Positions 29,149-37,504 are shown, counted from the first letter of the stretch. The stretch: 44,541 nt of DNA from an uncultured Eubacteriaceae bacterium (GCA_947086655.1 CAMTZM010000018.1:1-44541), one strand, 5' to 3'. A program made the numbers and translations. The notes: generated by a model not told the origin, from the letters alone.

Positions 29149-29661
29149 ATGTTAATTAGACAAGAACAATTAAACGATTATGATTATGTTTATGATGTTG
29201 TGAAAAAAGCGTTTTTAAATGCTGAGCATAGTGATGGAAACGAACAGGAGCTTGTAGTTGCTTTAAGAAAAAGTAATTCTTTTATTCCAGAGCTATCACT
29301 TGTTGCAATTGAGAAAGAGAAAATAGTTGGTCACATTCTTTTTACAAAAATTACGATAGAGAAACAAACAGAACTTGCACTTGCCCCTCTTTCGGTACTT
29401 CCATCTTATCAAAATAAAGGTATAGGATTGGCATTAATAAAACAAGGACATAAGAAAGCAAAAGAATTAGGTTATCAGTATTCTATTGTATTAGGTCATT
29501 CAAAATATTATTCAAAAGCGGGTTATAAGCCGGCAAGTGTATTCGGAATAAAAGCACCATTTAAGGTATCAGATGAAAACTTTATGGCTATAAAATTAAA
29601 AGAAAATGCACAAAATATACAAGGAATAGTAAAATATGACGAAACCTTTGGAGTGAATTAA
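29149..29661 (+). CDS. GNAT N-acetyltransferase (YhbS-like)
   Basis: 170 residues. It opens MLIRQEQLNDYDYVYDVVKKAF, has VAIEKEKIVGHILFTKI, then LAPLSVLPSYQNKGIGLALIKQGHKKAKELGY (acetyl-CoA loop Q-x-K-G-I-G) and VLGHSKYYSKAGYKPA, the pattern of YhbS-like acetyltransferases. GGAGG lies 11 bases before the ATG. It lies immediately outside the right end of the IS30-like element and is followed by hairpin repeat copy B. Substrate unknown. Confidence 0.9.
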   Translation: MLIRQEQLNDYDYVYDVVKKAFLNAEHSDGNEQELVVALRKSNSFIPELSLVAIEKEKIVGHILFTKITIEKQTELALAPLSVLPSYQNKGIGLALIKQGHKKAKELGYQYSIVLGHSKYYSKAGYKPASVFGIKAPFKVSDENFMAIKLKENAQNIQGIVKYDETFGVN

Positions 29662-29832
29662 AAAACTGAATTTTAAAATCATGTGAAAAATATATTGTTT
29701 TATATTAATATCTATAAATTTATTTATGATATCTTTAATTTTATTTGTTATTACTGTGCCTATACTAAATTGTGTCTTTTTAACCGATGAAAGAAGTCCA
29801 CCGCTATTTTTTAAAGGGAAGGGTACTTATTC

Positions 29833-29891
29833 TTATATTCAGTGGAAAGGAAAATTCTCACCGAATATAAAAGCAAATGTTTTCACAGGAC
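29833..29891 (+). repeat. Intergenic palindromic repeat, copy B
   Basis: TTATATTCAGTG (29833-29844) pairs with CACCGAATATAA (29859-29870), with one G-T pair, and is followed by AAGCAAATGTTTTCACAGG, the degenerate form of the second hairpin of copy A. It lies about 170 bases downstream of the GNAT gene, same orientation as copy A. Confidence 0.75.
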
Positions 29892-30010
29892 TAAGCTCAA
29901 CAAGTCCTTCTTGTACATTGTTATTTATATCTATATACAAAGAATTATAATCTGCTTTTTATCATAAATAAAAAATTTCTTATTTAGTTTTAAAAATTTC
30001 AAAAAAACTA

Positions 30011-30038
30011 TTTACAAATAATTTTTTTGTGATATAAT
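30011..30038 (+). promoter_or_regulatory. Promoter of a candidate small RNA
   Basis: TTTACA (30011-30016), 16-base spacer, TATAAT (30033-30038). No ORF follows; the transcript would end at the hairpin near 30120. Confidence 0.6.
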
Positions 30039-30044
30039 TTAATT

Positions 30045-30124
30045 ATTGCCGTAGTTAGGCTTTACCAGCGGATATAGTATAAAGAAATCCTATGTATTTA
30101 TTTTTACATATGATTTCTTTTTTT
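30045..30124 (+). ncRNA. Candidate small non-coding RNA, about 80 nt
   Basis: A unit of good promoter, short body and strong terminator. The body opens with TTGCCGTAGTTAGGC followed by TTTACCAGCGG, more GC-rich than its surroundings and able to form GCC/GGC and CCG/CGG pairings. It ends in a hairpin AAAGAAATC (30081-30089) with GATTTCTTT (30112-30120) plus a T run. No start codon with a ribosome site lies inside. No Rfam family was recognised; it lies upstream of ktrB but is separated from it by its own terminator. Confidence 0.5.
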
Positions 30125-30385
30125 ATAATAAAATATTATCATATTTCGTATTTTCTAAAAATTGTCCAATAAGTTCTATTCCATAATAAATGGTTTCTAT
30201 ATATTTCCTCTTATTGTAAATATTTTGCGTAAAACTATGTTTCATATTACTATTCAAGTTTAATATTAACATATAAGCAAAAAGAAATTGATGTTTAAAA
30301 CTGCTCTTAACAAAGAATTATTATTTAATATACTTTTTGTATAAAAAAGTATATTCTATTTCTGTGATTTAAGTAGAGTAAAAGC
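30125..30385. other. Intergenic, one short unsupported minus-strand ORF
   Basis: A 49-codon minus-strand ORF (30123-30272) reads MLILNLNSNMKHSFTQNIY and on to YYGIELIGQFLENTKYDNILL. It lacks a ribosome site and its stop abuts the small-RNA terminator. It may be a tail of a lost gene. Nothing else was recognised. Confidence 0.3.
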
Positions 30386-30413
30386 TTGATATAATATACA
30401 GTTGTGATATAAT
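30386..30413 (+). promoter_or_regulatory. Promoter of ktrB
   Basis: TTGATA (30386-30391), 16-base spacer, TATAAT (30408-30413), giving a leader of about 125 bases. The leader holds an AT-rich 12-bp hairpin (30476-30487 with 30506-30517) with AAGGAG in its loop. Confidence 0.65.
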
Positions 30414-30545
30414 ATATAAAATTAAAAGTTATTTTGGATATATATGAAGTAAAAATAAATATATATGAGTATGGTAAAAAACAAAATCAAGGAGAAATGT
30501 GTTTAATTTTGTTTTTTATAATTTTTTTATATTAGGGGAATTGTT

Positions 30546-31940
30546 ATGTTAAATAAGTTTAAATTATTTTTAGAAAATTTAAGTCCTACTCAAATTATAG
30601 TAATAAGTTTCGTTTTTTTAATTTTATTTGGAGCGTTACTTTTATCAATGCCTTTTTCAAGTAATGATGGAGAAAGCGTAGGTTTTATAAACGCTTTATT
30701 TACGGCAACATCGGCGGTATGTGTTACTGGTTTATCTGTTGTAAGCACCTTTGAGCATTGGACGCTTTTTGGTAAATGGGTTATACTTTTTTTGATTCAG
30801 GCAGGCGGTCTTGGATTTATGACAATTGTAACAAGTATTTTTCTTTTTGTGGGCAAAAAAATAACATTAAAAGAACGAGTATTAATAAAAGAATCGTTTA
30901 ATCTTGAGCATTTTCAAGGCATAGTTGCTTTTGTTAAAAAAATTATTTTAGGTACATTTATTATTGAAGGTATAGGAGCTATTTTATTTTCGGTTATTTT
31001 TATTCCTAAATATGGTTTTATAGATGGACTGTTTAAAGGGATTTTTCATTCTGTTTCGGCGTTTTGCAATGCTGGTTTTGATATAATTGGAAACGATAGT
31101 CTTGCGTCGTTTTCGGGCAATTACTTAATAAATATAACTGTAATGCTTTTGATAATTATAGGAGGACTTGGTTTTTCTGTATGGCTTGATTTATATAAAG
31201 CGATTAAATCACTTAAACACAGTTCTTTAAAAAGTATGTTTAAAAATTTAACTTTGCATACAAAATTGGTTTTAGTGATTTCGTCTATATTAATATTGTT
31301 TGGCTGGATTTTCTTTTTTGTTATGGAATTTAATAATAAAGAGACTATTGGAAATATGCGTTTTGACCAAAAACTTCTTGCGTCTTTGTTTCAATCAGTA
31401 ACATTAAGAACCGCTGGTTTTTATACAATAAATCAAGCTGGAATGACTTATTCTTCAAAGTTTTTTTCTATAATATTAATGGGAATAGGAGGGTCTCCGG
31501 GAAGTACTGCCGGGGGAATTAAAACAGTAACTTCAGGAATTATAATTTTTTCTATAATATCTGTAATAAAAGGACGAGATTCTATTTGCGCTTATAGGAA
31601 AAGTATTTCGCTTTATACTTTGCAAAAGGCGCTTGCTGTTACTTTTGCTATAATTGGAATTATATTTGCACTTACTTTAATTTTATGTGTTTCAGAATTA
31701 AACTCCACATTTAATTATGAATTTATTGATTTATTGTTTGAATCAACGTCTGCTGTTGGAACTGTTGGTATTTCAACAGGAATAACTCCATATCTTTCTA
31801 CTATTGGTAAACTTTGTTTATGTATAGGTATGTTTCTTGGAAGACTTGGACCTATTACGGTAGCGTTTGCGATAGCTTCAAAAAGAGGAGCTAATCCAAA
31901 TTTAGTACATTATCCTGAAGAAAAAATTTTAGTAGGTTAA
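30546..31940 (+). CDS. ktrB: Potassium uptake channel subunit KtrB (TrkH family)
   Basis: 464 residues with four membrane-pore-membrane repeats. The four filter loops each carry the conserved Gly: TSAVCVTGLSV, SAFCNAGFD, VTLRTAGFY and TSAVGTVGIST. The pore intermembrane loop GIGGSPGSTAGGIKT is also present. It imports K+ (Na+-dependent in Bacillus) when gated by the KtrA ring encoded next. AGGGGA lies before the ATG. Confidence 0.96.
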   Translation: MLNKFKLFLENLSPTQIIVISFVFLILFGALLLSMPFSSNDGESVGFINALFTATSAVCVTGLSVVSTFEHWTLFGKWVILFLIQAGGLGFMTIVTSIFLFVGKKITLKERVLIKESFNLEHFQGIVAFVKKIILGTFIIEGIGAILFSVIFIPKYGFIDGLFKGIFHSVSAFCNAGFDIIGNDSLASFSGNYLINITVMLLIIIGGLGFSVWLDLYKAIKSLKHSSLKSMFKNLTLHTKLVLVISSILILFGWIFFFVMEFNNKETIGNMRFDQKLLASLFQSVTLRTAGFYTINQAGMTYSSKFFSIILMGIGGSPGSTAGGIKTVTSGIIIFSIISVIKGRDSICAYRKSISLYTLQKALAVTFAIIGIIFALTLILCVSELNSTFNYEFIDLLFESTSAVGTVGISTGITPYLSTIGKLCLCIGMFLGRLGPITVAFAIASKRGANPNLVHYPEEKILVG

Positions 31941-32015
31941 TTTTGAGTTGTATTAAAACTTTTTACAAAAAAAATATGATATTTTTGTTTTGTTTTTAAA
32001 ATTAGGAGGGTTAAA

Positions 32016-32672
32016 ATGGCTAAGAATAAACAATTTGCTGTTCTTGGTTTGGGACGGTTTGGACAAAGTATTGCTAAAACTTTTATTAACAGCAGATGTG
32101 ATGTATTATGCGTAGATAAAAAAATTGATGCTGTTAATGAAATGAGTAAATACGCAAATAATGTTGTACAAGCCGATATTACAGACCAATATGCTATTAA
32201 GTCTTTAGGTTTAAATAATTTTGACGTTGTTATAATAGCAATTGGTGAAAATATGGAAGCAAGTATGATGGCTACATTGATGGCTAAAGAACTTGGTGTA
32301 AAAATGGTTATAGCAAAAGCTAAAAATGAATTGCAAAAGGCTATATTGGAAAAGGTTGGGGCAGATAGGGTTGTACTTCCTGAAAGAGATATGGGTATTA
32401 GAATAGCAACAAATTTAATTACAACAAATGTTATAGATTTTATTAATTTATCTGATAAATTTGCAATTGCAGAAATTGAACCTAAGAAAGAATGGATAGG
32501 AAATTCTCTTCAAAAATCAAATATTCGAGCTAATTATGGTCTTAATATAGTTGCAATAAAAAGAGATAAAAATGTTATAGTTTCTCCTAAGGCTGAAGAA
32601 ATCATATTTGACGGCGATATTCTTGTTACAGTAGGCGAAAATAGAGACATTCAGCGTTTAAGCCATAAATAG
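32016..32672 (+). CDS. ktrA: Potassium uptake regulatory subunit KtrA (RCK)
   Basis: 218 residues. RCK_N opens with FAVLGLGRFGQSIAKTF (nucleotide-binding GxGxxG), VLCVDKK and VVQADITD, and RCK_C (from about residue 140) contains GNSLQKSNIRANYGLNIVAIKR. The cytosolic octameric ring binds ATP/ADP, and in Firmicutes c-di-AMP through RCK_C, to gate KtrB. It lies 75 bases after ktrB with a strong AGGAGGG site. Confidence 0.96.
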   Translation: MAKNKQFAVLGLGRFGQSIAKTFINSRCDVLCVDKKIDAVNEMSKYANNVVQADITDQYAIKSLGLNNFDVVIIAIGENMEASMMATLMAKELGVKMVIAKAKNELQKAILEKVGADRVVLPERDMGIRIATNLITTNVIDFINLSDKFAIAEIEPKKEWIGNSLQKSNIRANYGLNIVAIKRDKNVIVSPKAEEIIFDGDILVTVGENRDIQRLSHK

Positions 32673-32685
32673 GAGTGTTTTTATT

Positions 32686-33480
32686 ATGGATAATTTATTA
32701 TATGTAAGCAGCAGGATATTAAAACAAATAAATTTACTTAAAACAAAAAAAGGAAGAGATAATTTTAATTTATTTATTGCAGAAGGTGAAAGACTTACAA
32801 AAGAAATCCCAAAAGATATTATAGAATATATAGTTGTTTCTGAAAATTATGATAAAACATTTTATTTAAAATATAATGTTAAAGTATATAAGGCGTCATC
32901 TTCTGTTTTTAAAAAACTTTCAGATACAGTAAACCCGCAAGGAATATTAGCAGTATGTAGAAAAAATGTATATAATATAAATAAAGTTTTAAACATACAC
33001 AATCCCTTTTTTGTATTGCTTGAGAACATAAATGACCCAGGTAATTTAGGTACTATAATACGTACTGCTGATGCCGCTTATGCTGACGCCGTTTTTATTT
33101 CAAAAGGAAGCGTTGATTTGTTTAATGGAAAAACTGTTAGAGCGACTATGGGTTCATTATTTCATTTGCCTATTTTTACTGATATTGATTTAAGTTATTT
33201 AATAAATAAATTAAAAGAAAAAAATATAAAAATATATGCTGCTCACTTAAATGGCAGTAAATATATTTATGATGTTGACTTTAAAAAATCGTGTTCTGTT
33301 TTAATAGGAAATGAAGCTAACGGATTATCTGATTTTATATGTGATTTTACAGATGAACTTGTTAAAATTCCTATGCCGGGAAAAGCTGAATCTATAAATG
33401 CGTCAGTTGCCGGAGGTATTTTTATTTATGAAGTATTAAGACAAAGATTTTTACAGGAGGGATATAATTGGAAAGGATAG
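32686..33480 (+). CDS. TrmH/SpoU-family RNA 2'-O-methyltransferase
   Basis: 264 residues. A small substrate-binding N-terminal domain (KGRDNFNLFIAEGERL) precedes the SPOUT knot with motif 1 LENINDPGNLGTIIRTADA, motif 2 LIGNEANGLSD and motif 3 IPMPGKAESINASVAGGIFIYE. It methylates ribose in rRNA or tRNA using S-adenosylmethionine (YsgA/RlmB-like); the target base is not deducible. AGGAG lies before the ATG; the gene begins 13 bases after ktrA, and its 3' end overlaps comEB by 13 bases. Confidence 0.93.
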   Translation: MDNLLYVSSRILKQINLLKTKKGRDNFNLFIAEGERLTKEIPKDIIEYIVVSENYDKTFYLKYNVKVYKASSSVFKKLSDTVNPQGILAVCRKNVYNINKVLNIHNPFFVLLENINDPGNLGTIIRTADAAYADAVFISKGSVDLFNGKTVRATMGSLFHLPIFTDIDLSYLINKLKEKNIKIYAAHLNGSKYIYDVDFKKSCSVLIGNEANGLSDFICDFTDELVKIPMPGKAESINASVAGGIFIYEVLRQRFLQEGYNWKG

Positions 33481-33917
33481 GCTGGGATGAATATTTTATG
33501 TCTATGGCAAAACTTGCAGGAAAAAGGTCGACTTGTTTGAGACGTCAAATTGGTGCAGTTATTGTTAAAGATAATCAAATTTTAGCAACAGGTTATAACG
33601 GAGCTCCTAAAGGAATACCTAATTGTTGTGACACAAATAAGTGTATTCGTAAGGAACTTAATATTCCAAGCGGTAAAAATCATGAACTTTGTATGGCTGT
33701 TCATGCTGAGAGTAACGCCATTATACAATGCGCTGTAAATGGTGTTTCATGTAAAGGTTCTTCAATATATGTTACAGCAAGTCCATGTGTAATGTGTCTT
33801 AAGCAAATTATTAACGCTGGAATTACTAAAGTTGTTGCACTTGAAATGTACCCTGATGAATTAAGTCAAAAACTTCTTGAAATGAGTAATATTGAGTTTA
33901 TAATATATGATAATTAA
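33468..33917 (+). CDS. comEB: dCMP deaminase (ComEB family)
   Basis: 149 residues from a TTG start; AGGAGG (33455-33460) is 7 bases before it, inside the methyltransferase gene. Zinc-site motifs HAESNAI and SPCVMCLKQI are clear. The Cys-containing insert (NCCDTNKCIRKELNIP) is typical of allosteric dCMP deaminases, which supply dUMP for thymidylate. It ends the ktrB-ktrA-rRNA methyltransferase-comEB operon, and two nested terminators follow. Confidence 0.93.
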   Translation: MERIGWDEYFMSMAKLAGKRSTCLRRQIGAVIVKDNQILATGYNGAPKGIPNCCDTNKCIRKELNIPSGKNHELCMAVHAESNAIIQCAVNGVSCKGSSIYVTASPCVMCLKQIINAGITKVVALEMYPDELSQKLLEMSNIEFIIYDN

Positions 33918-33924
33918 ATTGTAA

Positions 33925-34029
33925 GCCAGAACCACTAAGCCGGTGGCTTGAGATAGCCCTATAAGGGCTTGGTACCAGCTTGTGCTATTTATACACTTAA
34001 AACAAACAATCGCACCACTTTTACTAATT
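33925..34029. other. Compact structured intergenic block
   Basis: More GC-rich than its surroundings, with nested pairings: AAGCC/GGCTT (33922-33948) enclosing ACC/GGT, then AGCCC-TATAA-GGGCT (33955-33969), then GGTACC. It has no ORF. The hairpin density resembles the ends of IS200/IS605 elements or the guide-RNA scaffold at their right end, but no tnpA or tnpB is adjacent. It could also be an RNA structure in the 3' untranslated region of the comEB transcript. Confidence 0.4.
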
Positions 34030-34080
34030 GCTGCCCAATAAGGGCAGCTTTTTATTATGGGTCGTGACCCATAATAAAAA
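34030..34080 (+). terminator. Two overlapping intrinsic terminators after comEB
   Basis: First, GCTGCCC-AATAA-GGGCAGC followed by five Ts (34030-34053). Its T run starts a second palindrome, TTTTTATTATGGGTC (34049-34063) with GACCCATAATAAAAA (34066-34080). The second is symmetric and also serves the minus-strand gene ending at 34126. Confidence 0.9.
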
Positions 34081-34125
34081 CGGAGATATAAAATATTTAA
34101 ATTTTTATATATCCGTAAAATGTAA

Positions 34126-34461
34126 TCAATCTTGAAACATAATATCGTTTATTATATCTTTAAAAAACTTATTATCAAATATAGGCAAAGTTAAAAGTCT
34201 ATAACAAGTATCTAACATATTATGCCAATTTTCGTCATTATGGTAATTTTTATGACCTGGATTTTTTTCATATTCTATTGCAAGCGTTTTTCCTTCTTCA
34301 TGGGTATTAGGGTTATATTCTGAAATTTTCCATGTATAATCTTCATGAAAAAAAATATAACATTTATTATTATATATAAACGAAAGTTCATTATATGGAT
34401 TATTTCGGTGATATAGCCAGAATTCCTCCCATGTCATTTTAATGATGAAATATATTCCCAT
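34126..34461 (-). CDS. Immunity-like small protein
   Basis: 111 residues from the ATG at 34461 (AAGGGTG 8 bases upstream), or 103 from the ATG at 34437 that forms an ATGA overlap with the preceding reading frame. Acidic, aromatic-rich and with no signal peptide: MTWEEFWLYHRNNPYNEL, HEDYTWKISEYNP and NWHNMLDTCYRLLTLPIFDN. Size, composition and close coupling to a toxin-tail-like frame fit the immunity partner of a polymorphic toxin. No family was recognised. The gene is intact although its toxin is a fragment. Confidence 0.5.
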   Translation of the reverse strand: MGIYFIIKMTWEEFWLYHRNNPYNELSFIYNNKCYIFFHEDYTWKISEYNPNTHEEGKTLAIEYEKNPGHKNYHNDENWHNMLDTCYRLLTLPIFDNKFFKDIINDIMFQD

Positions 34462-34589
34462 ATTTTTTTCACCCTTTCAGTCATTTTTTGTTCTGATACA
34501 AATATGTCAGAACTTCTTGTATTTCCAAAATTACCGTCACTTCCAGTTCCTATTAAGTTATCACCGACTTTCTGCACTTTGAAAATCTG

Positions 34590-34590
<1 letters not shown>
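34435..34590 (-). pseudogene. Toxin-tail-like fragment
   Basis: An open frame of about 51 codons without start or ribosome site: QIFKVQKVGDNLIGTGSDG, then NFGNTRSSDIFVSEQKMTER and VKKIWEYISSLK, ending in TGA that overlaps a start codon of the immunity-like gene. Upstream is a stop and the DUF4417 fossil. It looks like the last residues of a polymorphic toxin whose body was lost. The toxin activity cannot be named. Confidence 0.4.
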
Positions 34591-35175
<585 letters not shown>

Positions 35176-35204
35176 AAAAATAATTTCTTAAAATTGAATA
35201 AATT

Positions 35205-35672
35205 TTAACTATTTGACTCAAAGGCAACAATTTTTCCGCAGGCAATTTTTTCCCCTGAATTGCCTGAAGGCTGCGTTGTAAAATCATCTGGATTCTTATG
35301 AATAATAACAACATGATTTATTATTTCCTTAACTGTAAATCTATCGGTTATAACTGACATATAAGCTGAACCTTTATTGCCGAACAAAGGCGGTAAATCA
35401 CCTGCATGATATGGATGAGGACAATTTTTGGGATTATAGTGTCCGTTGGCATCTGCAAAAGGGTCTGTACTGTTTCCCGTACAGCTTGTGCCGTCATGAA
35501 TGTGAAGACCGAATATGCCCGATTTACAGTCTTTGCCATAAGGCAGTCCTTTAACTGCTGCTGTAACCATAACCCCTTTGTTCGTTTCATCAAAGCTTAC
35601 ATATCCATGTATTTCGGGATACTCAACACTTCCGTTTACTTCAGCTATAGCTGAATTTTTATTATATATCAT
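35205..35672 (-). CDS. Cu/Zn superoxide dismutase family protein, apparently cytoplasmic
   Basis: 155 residues from the ATG at 35672 (AGGAG 9 bases upstream; an earlier in-frame Met has no good site). Copper and zinc ligands are recognisable in GLHIHDGTSCTG, PFADANGHYNP, CPHPYHAGDLPPLFG, NHVVIIHKNPDDF, and SGEKIACG, with the disulphide Cys pair. There is no signal peptide, whereas most bacterial SodC proteins are exported. It dismutates superoxide if metallated. Minus-strand fossils lie upstream and the IS30 partial copy downstream. Confidence 0.88.
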   Translation of the reverse strand: MIYNKNSAIAEVNGSVEYPEIHGYVSFDETNKGVMVTAAVKGLPYGKDCKSGIFGLHIHDGTSCTGNSTDPFADANGHYNPKNCPHPYHAGDLPPLFGNKGSAYMSVITDRFTVKEIINHVVIIHKNPDDFTTQPSGNSGEKIACGKIVAFESNS

Positions 35673-35847
35673 TTTTACACACTCCTGGATTTTCTTATCT
35701 GCATAATATGTGCAGACAATCAAATTTGTTCATTTTTTGAGTAAATCAATTTTGAAAAATTATATGGAATTTATCAGGAACATGGAAATTATGATATTTC
35801 TGATTTTAAAAAGTATTTTAGTGTATTTTCAAAACTTTTTCTGTTTT

Positions 35848-35868
35848 TTGTGAATGTAACATTCACAA
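35848..35868. promoter_or_regulatory. Operator-like palindrome upstream of the superoxide dismutase gene
   Basis: Arms TTGTGAATGT and ACATTCACAA around a single base, directly downstream of a minus-strand TATAAT (35869-35876 region), about 175 bases before the dismutase start. Position over the start point suggests a repressor site; the GAATGT half-site resembles TetR/AcrR-type operators. Confidence 0.5.
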
Positions 35869-36012
35869 TTATATTACCGCATAAAAACGATAAAGATTTT
35901 TTGTTTGCCTATAAAAATATTTTATGCGTTCTTTACGGCTTTTATTTTCATCAATTAGTATATTTTCAATATTTACAAGATTTGATTTATTTGCTGCTTT
36001 TTTCTTAGTCAT
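35869..36012 (-). pseudogene. Truncated DUF6870-like protein
   Basis: 47 codons: MTKKKAANKSNLVNIENILIDENKSRKERIKYFYRQTKNLYRFYAVI in short pieces, with a GGTG site before the ATG. The ERIKxFxxQxxNxYxF segment fits small DUF6870 proteins of integrative elements, which continue with VKVSFA; here a stop comes instead. A short remnant of a conjugative or phage-like element. Confidence 0.45.
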
Positions 36013-36022
36013 GTAATCACCA

Positions 36023-36470
36023 GCTCTTTTTGTCATCCATCATCAGAAAAATATTTTATAATTTTGCAAATTATAATTATATTCCAGGTAAAAAATACAG
36101 AAATAGGAACATATGCAAGTGCAAATATATCAAAGTCCCTTATAACCGCAATTACTGATATAATAACTGCATACAAAACAGAAACAAAAGTGCTGATTAT
36201 AAGAATTTTCAAAATTTCTTCCGCATATTCAATATCTTCACTTTTATTTGCAATTTCTTTATTCAGTTTTGTCTTTAAATTTACTGCGGCATTAAACAGT
36301 TTGTCATACTCTTGCTCTTTTTCTTCAAATTTTTATTTATATATTTCAGACTTACTATAATTAATAAGTGCTGCCAGCTTCCGAAAAAAACATGCACAAA
36401 AGCCGACAAAGCCTATCACAACTATTGCAACTACTGTAATTCAAATCATTATTTTCTTTTTAATTTTTAT
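36023..36470 (-). pseudogene. Decayed membrane protein with central coiled coil
   Basis: The minus strand reads VVAIVVIGFVGFCACFFRKL, a stop, then KFEEKEQEYDKLFNAAVNL and KLNKEIANKSEDIEYAEEIL (coiled coil), then two membrane helices (LIISTFVSVLYAVIISVIAVI; FALAYVPISVFFTWNIIIICK). At least one TAA interrupts it, and a TGA stands where Trp would fit at the start. It ends just before the DUF6870-like fragment, so both came from one element. No family recognised. Confidence 0.5.
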
Positions 36471-36479
36471 ATCCTCTAT

Positions 36480-36905
36480 TTACCAGCCTTTCTTTGTTGT
36501 AGTTTTTTTATGATTTTTAGCGGCTTTAACTGTTATATTCCCTTTTGCGGTAAATACAAATACGGCAGAAATCAAAAAAGCGGCAACTATACTGAATAAG
36601 CAGGTAAAAGCATTCCAATGTACAGCAGAATCATAACTTCGGTAATTGATTAACTCTAAACTTGCTGTAACGGGATAAATATTTGCCAATGTTGCATTTC
36701 CGGAAACAAACATACCGCCATATCCATAAACAAAAGCAATAATCGATACAACCATATGCCCGCCTGTTATACGGATGGCAAATGCAATTACTGGTATAAC
36801 AGCAATATACAGAAACAGACAGTTTAGAATAATCTGAATAAATATCTGTAATATTGATTCCACAGAAAATCCCGGAAATCCTATCATCAAATCAGCGATT
36901 ACCAT
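36480..36905 (-). pseudogene. C-terminal half of an ABC-2 type permease
   Basis: 141 open codons with four membrane helices: ILNCLFLYIAVIPVIAFAI, GHMVVSIIAFVYGYGGMFVSG, ANIYPVTASLEL and FTCLFSIVAAFLISAVFVFTA. They match the last part of lantibiotic/bacitracin-immunity-type ABC-2 permeases. A stop lies just upstream of IAVFMVIADLM, and there is no ribosome site, ATPase gene or first half, so it is a fragment. The stretch 36906-37030 holds nothing recognisable. Confidence 0.6.
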
Positions 36906-37030
36906 AAATACTGCAATTTATGCATCGGATATAGCACTACATTACAATTATATGCTGAGATTTAAACAATGGCAAGTACATAAAAACACATTATGGAAAT
37001 ATATATAACTGGCTATTCCACTATGGTTAA

Positions 37031-37372
37031 GCCATTTTTCCACAAACTCTCGGACAACCATTAATTTGTCTTGGAAATAATCATATGAAAATAGCATTAA
37101 GAGATTATTATCGTGCTTTTAATCAACATTCTAATTGGTTTAGAAATAATTTGATTTATCCTAATGAATTAGAAAAATACGAACAGCGTTTAATAGATGA
37201 ATGGAAACACGCTTTTGCTGTTATATAGTGTGAGCTTAACAGTATAGGTACAATTCACACTGAAGTTACAAGTAAAAAAGAAATTACAGACGAGTGGCAT
37301 TATTATATTTCAAGCAAAAAATTAACATCAGAAGAATTGCTTTATCACACAATAATGGAATGCTCTGTGTAA
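37031..37372 (+). pseudogene. ABC-three-component-like defence protein, C-terminal fragment
   Basis: One frame with a TAG in the middle: IFPQTLGQPLICLGNNH, IALRDYYRAFNQHSNWFRNNL, NELEKYEQRLIDEWKHAF, (stop), then DEWHYYISSKKLTSEELLYH. The DYYRAFxQRSxWxRE and LExYExRLxDEWExxF motif is what I know from the C-terminal domains of large defence proteins annotated as ABC-three-component systems. There is no start, ATPase gene or N-terminal part. A fossil of an antiphage island; identification rests on the motif only. Confidence 0.5.
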
Positions 37373-37440
37373 AGTATGCACTTGATTTTTATTTTACAAT
37401 CAACTAATAAAATGATTTTATATATTTTTTTAAATAATTA

Positions 37441-37469
37441 TTGACATCATATTTTTAATGTGTTAATAT
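37441..37469 (+). promoter_or_regulatory. Promoter of the TetR-regulated cluster
   Basis: TTGACA (37441-37446), 17-base spacer, TAATAT (37464-37469), a near-consensus SigA promoter. The operator palindrome begins on the last base of the -10 box. Confidence 0.75.
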
Positions 37470-37486
37470 GCAAGTAATCACTTGAT
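37469..37486. promoter_or_regulatory. TetR-type operator 1
   Basis: TGCAAGT-AATC-ACTTGAT, an imperfect 7-4-7 palindrome (CAAGT/ACTTG perfect) overlapping the -10 and start point of the tetR promoter. The same element occurs at 38110-38127 before the next gene, so the TetR protein most likely represses itself and the downstream pair. Confidence 0.75.
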
Positions 37487-37504
37487 AATTTGGAGGCTTA
37501 GATT

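Noticed and set aside
29726..29950. 74-codon plus-strand ORF
   Set aside because: No ribosome site, and it runs through the palindromic repeat copy B; composition looks non-coding.
30011..30545. c-di-AMP (ydaO) riboswitch before ktrB
   Set aside because: Expected because ktrAB is often so controlled, but the conserved riboswitch core was not found and the small-RNA unit ends in its own terminator well before the ktrB promoter.
36064..36599. Two plus-strand hydrophobic ORFs of 95-98 codons
   Set aside because: They are antisense to the coiled-coil and ABC-2 fossils; hydrophobic content comes from reversed Lys/Glu/Ile-rich codons.
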